Assembly (NCBI RefSeq): GCF_050571805.1
Contig: NZ_CP192219.1
DNA from: Halodesulfovibrio aestuarii
Lineage (GTDB): Bacteria > Desulfobacterota > Desulfovibrionia > Desulfovibrionales > Desulfovibrionaceae
DNA length: 64,000 nt
Strand: one strand, 5' to 3'
Of the stretch, positions 15,868 through 23,699 are shown one piece after another. Numbering within the stretch: position 1 is the first letter of the stretch; every line of letters starts with the position of its first letter. The translations under genes and the position numbers were made by a program. Below the pieces are notes generated by a model that was given only the letters and a program-made list of their open reading frames with translations, was not told the origin of the DNA and made no database searches.

Positions 15868-16563
15868 ATGCATAAGACATCATCCGCTCACCTCAATGAG
15901 CAGCTAAAAATATACGAACAGGTTGTATTACGAATTCAGGAGATGCTACATAGCGGGACTCTTACCGTTGGAGACAAGCTCCCACCGGAACGTGATTTAG
16001 CAACGAGGTTCCAAGTTTCGCGTAGTTCCATTCGCGAAGCAATCCGCTCTCTTCAGGAAAAGGGCATTGTTGAAAGTCGACGCGGCAACGGCACTTTTAT
16101 TGTCAACACAGGAGATATCGTTGAACCACTGGCAGAAGCTCTTACAACGCAGCGCATATATCTTCTGCAAATCATGGAGTTTCGTCGGACTATTGAACCT
16201 GCTATGGCAGGATTAGCGGCGCGGAATGCAACACCGGATCAACTTAAAAATATTGCAACTATAATGAAAGAGAATACACTGGAACCGCCTGATGGAAGCC
16301 CTTGGGAAAAAGACATTCGCTTTCATTCTGCCATTGCTCAGGCTTCCGGTAATCCACTTTTTGTACAGGCGTTATTTAATGCCAGCACCGCGTTGGAAGA
16401 AACACGGCAGGCGCCGCTTCAGACTCCGGAACGTATCACGCAGTCATGCACCATGCACAAAGAAATTTTCAACGCCATTGCCGCCGGTGACGCAGCTCTG
16501 GCGACCAAATGTATGCATGTACACTTGGAACAAGTACACAACCTGCTTTTTACTACAAAATAA
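15868..16563 (+). CDS. FadR/GntR family transcriptional regulator (FCD domain)
   Basis: The 231-residue protein has an N-terminal GntR winged helix (about 15-80) with LPPERDLATRFQVSRSSIREAIR and a C-terminal FCD helical ligand domain (about 90-225) that carries EFRRTIEPAMAGLAA and the FHSAIAQASGNPLF metal/ligand motif. The class includes LldR and PdhR, which sense lactate and pyruvate. Paired palindromes just upstream indicate autoregulation. The next gene, 72 bases on in the same direction, codes for an alpha-hydroxy-acid dehydrogenase, so lactate or a similar hydroxy acid is the probable effector. The ligand itself is inference. Confidence 0.88.
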   Translation: MHKTSSAHLNEQLKIYEQVVLRIQEMLHSGTLTVGDKLPPERDLATRFQVSRSSIREAIRSLQEKGIVESRRGNGTFIVNTGDIVEPLAEALTTQRIYLLQIMEFRRTIEPAMAGLAARNATPDQLKNIATIMKENTLEPPDGSPWEKDIRFHSAIAQASGNPLFVQALFNASTALEETRQAPLQTPERITQSCTMHKEIFNAIAAGDAALATKCMHVHLEQVHNLLFTTK

Positions 16564-16635
16564 ACAACCGCAGGCGGATTCTCTCCGCTCGTCGCGGCTC
16601 AAAAATAAACCACAACCACCTAGCAAGGAAATGTT

Positions 16636-17658
16636 ATGCAAGAAGTTCGTAAAGAAGCTCGAGAACGCATGAAAGGCTTTTGCAGAGTCTGTAAAGAATG
16701 TGACGGACGCGCCTGCGCAGGCGAAGTTCCGGGAATGGGCGGTCTTGGCACCGCAGCCTCTTTTAAAAGCAATGTTGAAGCATTAGCAGACTATAAACTG
16801 CGTATGCGTACTATCCATGATGTTTCTGAACCGGATCCAAGCACAAAAGTCCTCGGATACGACCTCTCTATCCCTGTGTTTGCAGCACCAATTGGCGGCG
16901 TATCCTTCAACATGGGCGGCAAGGTCTCTGAAGAAGACTACATTATGTCCAAGGTTAAAGCATGTGATGCAAACGGCATTGTAGGCTGTACAGGAGATGG
17001 TGTTCCACCATTTATCTCTGAAGCTGGATTTGATGCTATCAAGGCGGTAAACGGTAAAGCTATTCCGTTCATCAAACCTTGGGAAGGCGACGAATTCTTC
17101 GAAAAAATTGAAAAAGCCGCAGCTACCGGCTGTACTACATTCGGCATCGATATTGACGCAATCGGCCTTATCACCCTTGCAAAGATGGGACGCCCTGTTG
17201 CCCCACGCGGTGTAGAACGTTTGAAGGCTCTTATCGAACGTATTCCGGGTCAGGTTCTTCTTAAAGGCATTATGACCGAGGAAGATGCTCTGGCAGCAGT
17301 AGAAGCAGGTGCAGCAGGCATCGTCGTATCTAACCACGGCGGCCGTGTACTCGATCATACTCCGGGTACCGCACATGTTCTTCCAGCTATTGCAGAAGCC
17401 GTTAATGGTGAAATTGCCGTACTCGTTGACGGTGGTATCCGCACCGGCGTAGATGTCCTCAAAATGATAGCACTCGGAGCAGACGCCGTTATGATCGGCC
17501 GTCCGTTCTCTATTGCGACGGTGGGCGGCCTTGAAGAAGGCGCTGCCAAATACATCCAGCAGCTCACTGGCCAGCTTAAATCAGCCATGGTTCTCTCTGG
17601 CTGTGAATCCATTGCTGATGCGAACTCTAATATGATTACAGACGTTCTCGGACAATAG
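16636..17658 (+). CDS. FMN-dependent alpha-hydroxy-acid dehydrogenase with N-terminal Cys cluster
   Basis: This 340-residue TIM-barrel flavoenzyme belongs to the lactate dehydrogenase/glycolate oxidase family. The catalytic pair is visible as H234 and R237 in VVSNHGGRVLD, and FMN-binding parts as VLLKGIMTEEDA, VDGGIRTGVDVLK and GADAVMIGRP. The N-terminus differs from classical LldD: it carries four cysteines (C16, C19, C22, C27) in FCRVCKECDGRAC, which could bind a metal or an Fe-S cluster. The regulator upstream has its own operators and the two genes look like one unit. L-lactate is the likely substrate, but other 2-hydroxy acids are possible. Confidence 0.85.
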   Translation: MQEVRKEARERMKGFCRVCKECDGRACAGEVPGMGGLGTAASFKSNVEALADYKLRMRTIHDVSEPDPSTKVLGYDLSIPVFAAPIGGVSFNMGGKVSEEDYIMSKVKACDANGIVGCTGDGVPPFISEAGFDAIKAVNGKAIPFIKPWEGDEFFEKIEKAAATGCTTFGIDIDAIGLITLAKMGRPVAPRGVERLKALIERIPGQVLLKGIMTEEDALAAVEAGAAGIVVSNHGGRVLDHTPGTAHVLPAIAEAVNGEIAVLVDGGIRTGVDVLKMIALGADAVMIGRPFSIATVGGLEEGAAKYIQQLTGQLKSAMVLSGCESIADANSNMITDVLGQ

Positions 17659-17676
17659 ATATAAGACATATAAAAA

Positions 17677-17711
17677 AAGCCTCCGATGAATATTCACCGG
17701 AGGCTTTTTTT
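17677..17711. terminator. Bidirectional terminator between convergent genes
   Basis: AGCCTCCG pairs with CGGAGGCT around ATGAATATTCAC; A-run before, seven T after. Confidence 0.9.
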
Positions 17712-18189
17712 ATTTCTTCACATTCTCTCGGGAATACACTCCAAAAAAATGTACTTTTTCAAGAACATGTCCTTCCATGGCGCGCAGTATTGCACCCTTG
17801 GCTGCCCCCGGCTTAATCCGCAAGCGAGCATCAAGTGCATAAAGCTTAAAATAGTAACGGTGCTGCCCTGACGGTGGACAAGGGCCACCGTAATACGCTT
17901 TTTGCCAGCTGTTGAGACCGTGCCCGACACCTCGGAATGGGTCGAACTGCTTTGGTGTATTTTCCTCAAGTCCGGTAGATTCCGGACTAATATTAAAAAT
18001 AAGCCAGTGATCCCAAACACCATTGGGGGCATCTGGATCATCACAAATCATTGCAAGGCTTTTTGTTCCTTCCGGAAGATTTGACCATTGCAGAGGCGGC
18101 GAAATATCTTCGCCGTCGCAGGTATATTTTACCGGAATTTCTTCTGAGGCGGCAAAAGCCGGACTAAAAAACTTCACACTACTCTCCAA
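17710..18189 (-). CDS. YbhB/YbcL family (PEBP-like) protein
   Basis: The 159-residue protein belongs to the phosphatidylethanolamine-binding/Raf-kinase-inhibitor-like family. The two family motifs are present: CDDPDAPNGVWDHWLIFNI and GGPCPPSGQHRYYFKLYALD. There is no signal peptide, so it is cytosolic. Bacterial members have no settled function. Its start overlaps the end of the MoeA-like gene by 11 bases, so the two are translated together, which hints at a link that has not been described to my knowledge. Confidence 0.88.
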   Translation of the reverse strand: MESSVKFFSPAFAASEEIPVKYTCDGEDISPPLQWSNLPEGTKSLAMICDDPDAPNGVWDHWLIFNISPESTGLEENTPKQFDPFRGVGHGLNSWQKAYYGGPCPPSGQHRYYFKLYALDARLRIKPGAAKGAILRAMEGHVLEKVHFFGVYSRENVKK

Positions 18190-20125
18190 GGCCGATTCCC
18201 GGCTCCATAATGGTTCCTGTCAAAGACGTCTCGTACCCGCCAAGAGCTTCAATACGTGCTTTAAACGTTGGGGATTGCAGCAGCGCTAAAACAGCCTTCA
18301 CCTGTGGTGTTTTCATGTAGGCTGTCGGAATAATAAGATCATACCGTTCACGCGCAAGCGGCACAAAAGCAAGATCAAGCGCTTTTGCTGCGGCATAGAT
18401 TCCGAGTCCGGTATCAGCGGCCCCCGTAAGCACGTTCACTGCAACTGCCATGTGCGTAAACTCTTCCTTATCATATCCTGTCACGGACGCAGGAGAAATA
18501 TCAGCTTTTTTCAAATGATAATCAAGAAGGATTCGTGTTCCGGCACCACGCTGTCTGTTAAGAAAACGAATAGCACCATTGGCAAGATCTTCGATAGATT
18601 GAATATGCTGCGGGTTCCCCTTAGGAACGATAAAACCCTGATGACGGATTGCAAGGTTTACAAGTGTGACCTCAGTATCCGGAAGATATTTTTCAATGAA
18701 CGGAAAATTGTAATCGTTGGTTTCCGGATCAAACAGATGTGCACCCGCCATATGACAGGAGCCATTTTTAATGGCAAGAATGCCGCCCATTGAACCGACA
18801 TGGCTGGAAGCAAGACGCATTGGTGTATCGAGCCCCATAAGTTCATCAGACAAAATGTCGAGTGTATTGTCGTGACTTCCAATGGTAACAAGTACTTCAT
18901 CAAGGCGCTTCTCTTCCACAAGCAACTCTGTACGAACAATCGAATTCTGATCGATACCTTCTGATTGAGCGGGAATACGCCCTACGCCCTGAGCACGGGA
19001 CATGGTGGTAATACATCCAGCACCACGAGCCAGTGGAGTTGCAACATATTTATCGCCGACTTTACCGATGGAAAGACGTAAAAATTCTTCAACACCAAGC
19101 TTGGATGGCATCTTCCGTGTGAGTTCTGCATCTACTACAGGACGAGCAGGTACAGGTTTACGGCTAATCCACGAAATCAACGGCGTAAGCAGCTCTTCGA
19201 AGCATACAACCGCGCTTACAGGGTACCCCGGAGCTCCTGCTACAAGCTTATCGTTGCAAACACCAAGCAAGGATGGCTTACCCGGCATCGCGGCTACACC
19301 ATGAACAACCACCTTGCCCAGTTTTTCGATGGTAGCACGAGTGAAATCTTTGGAGCCTGCGGAGGAACCGGCACAAATAATGACCAGGTGATATGGTTCA
19401 TAAAGTTTCGCAGCAACAGCTTTTTCCAGCAGCTCAGGAACATCAGGTACAGGCGGAATGCGGTCAACAATACAATCAAGGTTACGTGCCATTGCACTAA
19501 GCACCTGCGAGTTGCTTTCAATGACCTGTCCCGGTTTTGGTTCCGGACGTTTTTCAAAATCAAGAACTTCGTCGCCTGTCGGGATAATGCATATACGTAC
19601 TTTTTCCCATACACGAACTTCCCAGATACCTGCACTGAGCAACGCACCAATATCATATGGAGAAATTTGCTGGTTCTGGGGGAATAGAAGCTCCGTTGCA
19701 ACAATGTCTTCACCGATACGGCGGACATGCTGCCAAGGGAATGCAGGGGTTTCAATTTCGACAGTGTCATCATCTACCGCGATAACATTTTCAATCATGA
19801 TAACCGCATCGCGCCCTTCCGGAAGAGGGTTGCCTGTATTTACAGGAACGTATGATATTCCTTTTGTAAGGCGTAATGGTGCCCCTTCGCGGGCACTAAA
19901 AGTTTCTTTTGCGGTTACAGCAATACCGTCCATTGCTGCGCTATGAAATGTCGGCGAGGAATACTCTGCAAACACTGCTTCGGACAAAACACGTCCGGCA
20001 GATTCATGTGTAGGAACAACCTCGCTTCGTAAAAGCAAATTTCTGTCGAGTGCAGCTTGCGTCTTTGCCACGGCTGCAGTCAGCGGGATTGTTTTTAAAT
20101 ATACATTTCGTTTTGCGGCAGTCAT
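18179..20125 (-). CDS. MoeA-like molybdopterin protein fused to a periplasmic-binding-type domain
   Basis: The 648-residue protein joins two parts. Residues about 10-410 resemble MoeA, the molybdenum insertase that incorporates metal into molybdopterin-AMP: FHSAAMDGIAV, VNTGNPLPEGRDAVIMIE, RIGEDIV, PTGDEV, and GGSS-like ICAGSSAGSKDFT, PGKPSLLG and GAPGYPVSAVV. Residues about 420-648 form a PBP-like domain with VTIGSHDNTLDIL, LANGAIRFLNRQRGAGTRILLDY and GAADTGLGIYAAA; homologues sense or bind small oxyanions or cofactors. Such fusions recur in archaea and sulfate reducers. Its role may be molybdate or tungstate selection. The PEBP gene overlaps its stop. Confidence 0.85.
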   Translation of the reverse strand: MTAAKRNVYLKTIPLTAAVAKTQAALDRNLLLRSEVVPTHESAGRVLSEAVFAEYSSPTFHSAAMDGIAVTAKETFSAREGAPLRLTKGISYVPVNTGNPLPEGRDAVIMIENVIAVDDDTVEIETPAFPWQHVRRIGEDIVATELLFPQNQQISPYDIGALLSAGIWEVRVWEKVRICIIPTGDEVLDFEKRPEPKPGQVIESNSQVLSAMARNLDCIVDRIPPVPDVPELLEKAVAAKLYEPYHLVIICAGSSAGSKDFTRATIEKLGKVVVHGVAAMPGKPSLLGVCNDKLVAGAPGYPVSAVVCFEELLTPLISWISRKPVPARPVVDAELTRKMPSKLGVEEFLRLSIGKVGDKYVATPLARGAGCITTMSRAQGVGRIPAQSEGIDQNSIVRTELLVEEKRLDEVLVTIGSHDNTLDILSDELMGLDTPMRLASSHVGSMGGILAIKNGSCHMAGAHLFDPETNDYNFPFIEKYLPDTEVTLVNLAIRHQGFIVPKGNPQHIQSIEDLANGAIRFLNRQRGAGTRILLDYHLKKADISPASVTGYDKEEFTHMAVAVNVLTGAADTGLGIYAAAKALDLAFVPLARERYDLIIPTAYMKTPQVKAVLALLQSPTFKARIEALGGYETSLTGTIMEPGIGLGE

Positions 20126-20531
20126 ATGTCCCTCGCGCTAATTTTTATGATCAGTGGATATAATACATGTTTTAGAATGGTAATAAAAGAGCTTGAACCT
20201 CATATATTCAAGCACAGTTACCACTTTTAACGTTATTAACTACATGAATAATATTTTTCGCGCACAACACATTATATCCAAGAAACTATTTGTCCAGACA
20301 CGACGTAGTTATTCACTCTGAACATTCCGGCCACCTAAAATCTACGCTGCTTATTTCAAGCTACACAAGACCATGCAGTTACTATTACAAGTTCATTTAC
20401 AAAAATATGAGTATGATATTAAAGCAAAAAATACTTTTATTACAATGGGAAAAGACGTTATTTAGCTACTAAAAGATAATTTTTGAACACAAATTCAAAA
20501 AAAACTTATGAAGTACATAAAATTTATTAAG
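20126..20531. other. AT-rich region upstream of the MoeA-like gene
   Basis: It should hold the minus-strand promoter of the MoeA-like gene. No gene, riboswitch or known RNA motif is recognised. Confidence 0.4.
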
Positions 20532-20559
20532 TTGCTAAGTTGCTCTGCTTTGGTACTAT
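20532..20559 (+). promoter_or_regulatory. Promoter of the small-RNA candidate
   Basis: TTGCTA (20532-20537) and TACTAT (20554-20559) are separated by 16 bases and match sigma-70 -35 and -10 boxes. Transcription would begin near 20566. Confidence 0.4.
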
Positions 20560-20565
20560 GCATCT

Positions 20566-20712
20566 TCCTCGCATAACGCGTTAGCTTTTACGCGTTGATG
20601 CTGTGTTTTCCGGACACGATGTTCCGTAAAAGTGTTCGGAAAACCCGGCAACGAATCATGAGCGTAAAAAGACCTGCCTTGTAACTATGGTGTTGCGAGA
20701 CAGGTCTTTTTA
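20566..20712 (+). ncRNA. Candidate small RNA with three hairpins
   Basis: After the promoter-like boxes come three successive stem-loops: 20571-20601 (GCATAACGCGT/ACGCGTTGATGC, one bulge), 20605-20644 (GTTTTCCGGACAC/GTGTTCGGAAAAC, one G-U pair) and 20670-20707 (AGACCTG/CAGGTCT with an inner stem). The last is followed by five T and acts as an intrinsic terminator. No convincing open reading frame uses the stretch. Length would be about 145 nt. It does not match a known family that I can recognise. Confidence 0.4.
20666..20712 (+). terminator. Terminator of the small-RNA candidate
   Basis: The AGACCTG/CAGGTCT stem continues as CTTGTAAC/GTTGCGAG with G-U pairs, and is followed by TTTTT. A-run on the 5' side. 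Confidence 0.85.
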
Positions 20713-21116
20713 TTTATACATGACAGCGCACTGCACGGCATCATACTATCATTTTACAGAACTACTGCACTGTATAAATGCACCCTTCATGTTCTCTTAT
20801 TTACGTCAGATTCTGCATGGATATCTACAGCACATTCTTCCCACCTTTTCAGCTTTCCTGACTCTAGGTTAATTTTCGTATTATTACGGAGAGTAGTCCT
20901 TTTATTTTTAGATATTATATCTTTTTTATCCAATTGCTACACATTGGTGAGCACGTTATACTTAGAGAAATATTTTAAAAAAGACCTGATGTTATCACTG
21001 AGTATAACCAAAATCACATCTTTTTCTAACAAATACAGTCCGCTGTGTTCTTGCACAGAACACGTATAGCAACCCTAATTTTCCACACAAACTTTGCTGT
21101 TACATGGGAGTAGTAC
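20713..21116. other. Intergenic region before uspA
   Basis: AT-rich with no clear gene; presumed to hold the promoter and leader of the UspA gene. Confidence 0.4.
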
Positions 21117-21539
21117 ATGGAAATAAAAAAAATATTGTTGCCGGTGGATGGCTCGGAATATTCAAGCAACGCTGCTGAAGAAGCTATTAGTCTAGCGAAG
21201 AAATTTGACGCAGAAATTATACTACTCTATTGCAGCGAAACATTTCAAACCCTTAAGCAGTTTAAAGATTTTTCTGTGGAATCCATTGAGTACGCCAACA
21301 AAATTCTGGCCCCCGTACGGGAGATGCTGAAAAAGGCAGGAGCCAGATATATTGAACGTGTTATTGATAACTCTCCTAGTGAAGAGATTCCAAGAGTAGC
21401 AAAAAAAGAGAATGTAGATTTAATTATCATGGCCCCACGCGGCACCAATCCCCTTGCCTCTATCTTACTCGGCAGTGTGACAACGCGTGTTCTTAAGCAA
21501 TTACCATGCAATGTGCTTGTAGTTCACAAAAAGTCATAG
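21117..21539 (+). CDS. Universal stress protein, UspA family
   Basis: The 140-residue single-domain Usp protein has the usual alpha/beta fold: KKILLPVDGSEYSSNAAEEAISLA at the start, IIMAPRG, then LLGSVTTRVLKQLPCNVLVVH. The ATP-binding GxxG motif is only partly kept: the first Gly is Ala in APRG. Nucleotide binding is therefore not certain. Such proteins dimerise and accumulate in stasis or energy stress. It stands alone, and a group of long hairpins follows. Confidence 0.9.
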   Translation: MEIKKILLPVDGSEYSSNAAEEAISLAKKFDAEIILLYCSETFQTLKQFKDFSVESIEYANKILAPVREMLKKAGARYIERVIDNSPSEEIPRVAKKENVDLIIMAPRGTNPLASILLGSVTTRVLKQLPCNVLVVHKKS

Positions 21540-21573
21540 GTCACAGAAGTCCGCGTACCTTACTGAAACAAAA

Positions 21574-21636
21574 AAGGTCGATTCTATGTACTGGCAACAC
21601 CATAATGGTGGCTTGGCAGTACATAGAATCGACCTT
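21574..21636. terminator. Long perfect hairpin, probable terminator of uspA
   Basis: A 20-bp perfect stem (21574-21593 with 21617-21636) encloses a smaller hairpin, CACCA/TGGTG. The stem is preceded by an A-run and followed by TTTCTATT. Its length is unusual for a simple terminator. Confidence 0.7.
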
Positions 21637-21673
21637 TCTATTACGTTATCTCGTAACATTGAAACGCAGAACA

Positions 21674-21729
21674 CAAAAGAGTCCGGAGTTCAGAACTAGT
21701 AACCATCAGCTGAACCCCGGACTCTTTTG
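21674..21729. repeat. Second long hairpin, 19-bp stem
   Basis: 21674-21693 pairs with 21710-21729 with one A-C mismatch: CAAAAGAGTCCGG then GTTCAG. It lies 38 bases after the first hairpin. No gene overlaps it. Confidence 0.7.
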
Positions 21730-21734
21730 AGAAG

Positions 21735-21770
21735 CTCCGGCAGCATTTCGCCCATTGAATGCTGCCGAAG
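21735..21770. repeat. Third hairpin
   Basis: CGGCAGCATT (21738-21747) pairs perfectly with AATGCTGCCG (21758-21767), and CT/AG extend it beyond one mismatch. Confidence 0.65.
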
Positions 21771-21848
21771 AATGTGCAACACGCAGCGCTAAGCCGTTCA
21801 AAAGAACAGCCTATTGCCCGATGATGTCAGATTCATCCGGCAAACTGC

Positions 21849-21884
21849 GATGGAAGACAGAGTACGGGGGTACCTTCTTCCATC
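21849..21884. repeat. Fourth hairpin
   Basis: GATGGAAG (21849-21856) pairs with CTTCCATC (21877-21884); a small GTAC-type inner stem sits in the loop. Confidence 0.55.
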
Positions 21885-22041
21885 AGTCATTTCCCGGAAG
21901 CGGTTACACGACCTGAAGGCAGCGAACCTACTCTACTCTCACCCATTCTGAGTAATTTAGTAGAATTTATCTGATCTAACTCTGTAAACGGTTTCAAACT
22001 GACTGTAAAGCTATCCTTTTCATTTTGAAAGCACAAAATTG

Positions 22042-22086
22042 CAAAAAACTGCCGCAGGACTTTTTTTATAATTCCCTGCGGCAGTT
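22042..22086 (-). terminator. Terminator of the Na/Pi cotransporter gene
   Basis: AACTGCCGCAGG (22047-22058) and CCTGCGGCAGTT (22075-22086) form a 12-bp perfect stem. Read on the minus strand it ends in TTTTTT. Confidence 0.85.
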
Positions 22087-22174
22087 CCAATAAACTTCTT
22101 AAGGTGTTGCAACGCTACACCTAATTAATTTCAGGCCAGCGTTGATGCTATTCATCAATCTAAAGCGTGCACAT

Positions 22175-23353
22175 TTACTGTGCAAGCATAATAAATGTAG
22201 CCGGAAGTAAGAAAAATACACCCAGAACATAACATGCAGCATAGCGCTTTTTACGACCTGCATAATCAGCAAGCCATTCCGCACAACGAGGCGGGATTTC
22301 ACGCATAAATGGAAGACCAAAAATAACCAGTACTCCAGCAATATTAAAAAGCAAATGTACAAAAGCAATCTGTAAGGCAAACAGACTGTTCCCACCAACA
22401 ATGGCGGTTGCAGCAAGCAGAGCGGTTATACAGGTACCGATGTTACTTCCCAGAGTGAACGGGTAAATTTGCCGCATGGTGAAGATACCGGAGCCCACAA
22501 GCGGAATCATAAGGCTGGTAGTTGTGGAAGAAGACTGAACGAGCATAGTAACGAGCATACCGGAAGTAATGCCCGCAATCGGGCCACGACCAATCGCAGT
22601 ATGCAACATGTTTTTCGCACGCCCCACCATGAGTTTCTTAAGCAACTTGCCCATCACAGTAATTGCACAAAAAATAAGGCCGACACCAAGAAGTGCAAGG
22701 ATTACGCCCTGAACTTCTGGAGAAAATGTACTAAGCATGTCTTTAAGAGCACCGATAACCGGTTTAGTGATCGGCTTAATAAAGTTTATGCCCTTTATAC
22801 TCATTGAGCTCCCGCCCGCAAACATTGAGGCAATGGCTAAACTGGTCTTTTCTAAAAAGCCGGTACAAATTTCGAGAGGCAAAAAGATTAGCACTGCTAT
22901 CAGGTTAAAAAAGTCATGTACTGTTGCAGCAGAAAAGGCACGTTTAAATTCTATACTGCACCGCATGTGACCTGCGCTGACAATTGTATTTGTAATAGTC
23001 GTACCGATGTTTGCCCCCATTACCATTGGAATAGCCAGTGAGACAGGTAAGCCACCGGCAACAAGGCCAACAATAATAGAAGTAACGGTACTTGAAGACT
23101 GAATGAGGGCGGTACAGACAGTACCAATAAGAAGTCCGAGAAACGGGTTGGACGCAAAGGCAAATAGTGACTTTGCCTCTCCTGCCGTAGCAGTTTTGAA
23201 TCCCGCACCAATCATGCCGACTGCAAGCAACATGCAGTAAACCAGGGCGGCAATAGCAATCCAGCGACCAGCAGCCTTGAGGCTAAATTGTTCAGAGTCA
23301 GTCACAGAGGACGCGACCTGCGTCGCTTCCGGAGAATAAGTCATGTCAGACAT
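22175..23353 (-). CDS. Na+/phosphate cotransporter family protein (NptA/SLC34-like)
   Basis: The 392-residue membrane protein carries the two inverted-repeat signatures of the family, QSSSTVTSIIVGLV (about residue 90) and QSSSTTTSLMIPLV (about 275), each followed by a glycine-rich GANIGTT or GSNIGTC element. Eight or more hydrophobic segments are visible. It lacks the PhoU-like cytoplasmic end found in YjbB proteins and is close to NptA of Vibrio. The likely role is sodium-coupled phosphate movement across the inner membrane. The gene is single and its terminator lies about 90 bases on. Confidence 0.88.
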   Translation of the reverse strand: MSDMTYSPEATQVASSVTDSEQFSLKAAGRWIAIAALVYCMLLAVGMIGAGFKTATAGEAKSLFAFASNPFLGLLIGTVCTALIQSSSTVTSIIVGLVAGGLPVSLAIPMVMGANIGTTITNTIVSAGHMRCSIEFKRAFSAATVHDFFNLIAVLIFLPLEICTGFLEKTSLAIASMFAGGSSMSIKGINFIKPITKPVIGALKDMLSTFSPEVQGVILALLGVGLIFCAITVMGKLLKKLMVGRAKNMLHTAIGRGPIAGITSGMLVTMLVQSSSTTTSLMIPLVGSGIFTMRQIYPFTLGSNIGTCITALLAATAIVGGNSLFALQIAFVHLLFNIAGVLVIFGLPFMREIPPRCAEWLADYAGRKKRYAACYVLGVFFLLPATFIMLAQ

Positions 23354-23699
23354 AGATGCTCCATAGAGTATATCTAGGTGATCGACCCGACCTGCTCAGA
23401 CACACCTGCCTGCTCCTCGAGCCGTGCTCTTGATAGACGCTTTATGTGACAGCTTTGTTACAACTATGCAGCATTGTGACGATTGACTGGCGTACAACAC
23501 CTATCCTGTTAAAATTAAGTGTTTTTTTACCAACATGATTTAGTTAAAAAATATCGCTCTTTATCCTCAATCTTTTTTACAGTATTGTGCATCAATCATC
23601 ACGTCACATATTTTCTCCCTCTGCGCATGGATCCATGCCGATTTTTTAGCTTTTTTCATAGAGGGTCTCTACTCTATTAATGTGACATAAGGAGACAGC
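23354..23699. promoter_or_regulatory. Divergent control region with an inverted repeat before the nitroreductase
   Basis: The gap serves the Na/Pi gene (minus) and the nitroreductase gene (plus). At 23658-23677 ATAGAG and CTCTAT form an inverted repeat around GGTCTCTA, ending 22 bases before the nitroreductase ATG. TAAGGAG is the ribosome site. The rest is AT-rich. Confidence 0.4.

Noticed and set aside
20290..20472. 60-codon plus-strand frame in the gap before the small-RNA candidate
   Set aside because: No ribosome site, low-complexity composition and no family resemblance.
20687..20872. 61-codon plus-strand frame
   Set aside because: It starts inside the terminator hairpin of the small-RNA candidate and has no ribosome site.
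21574..21884. Integron attC or CRISPR-like array in the hairpin zone
   Set aside because: Stems differ in sequence, there is no GTTRRRY/RYYYAAC core pattern, no equal spacing, and no integrase or cas gene.
21887..22090. 67-codon minus-strand frame downstream of the Na/Pi transporter
   Set aside because: It begins inside the terminator stem and has no ribosome site or family features.
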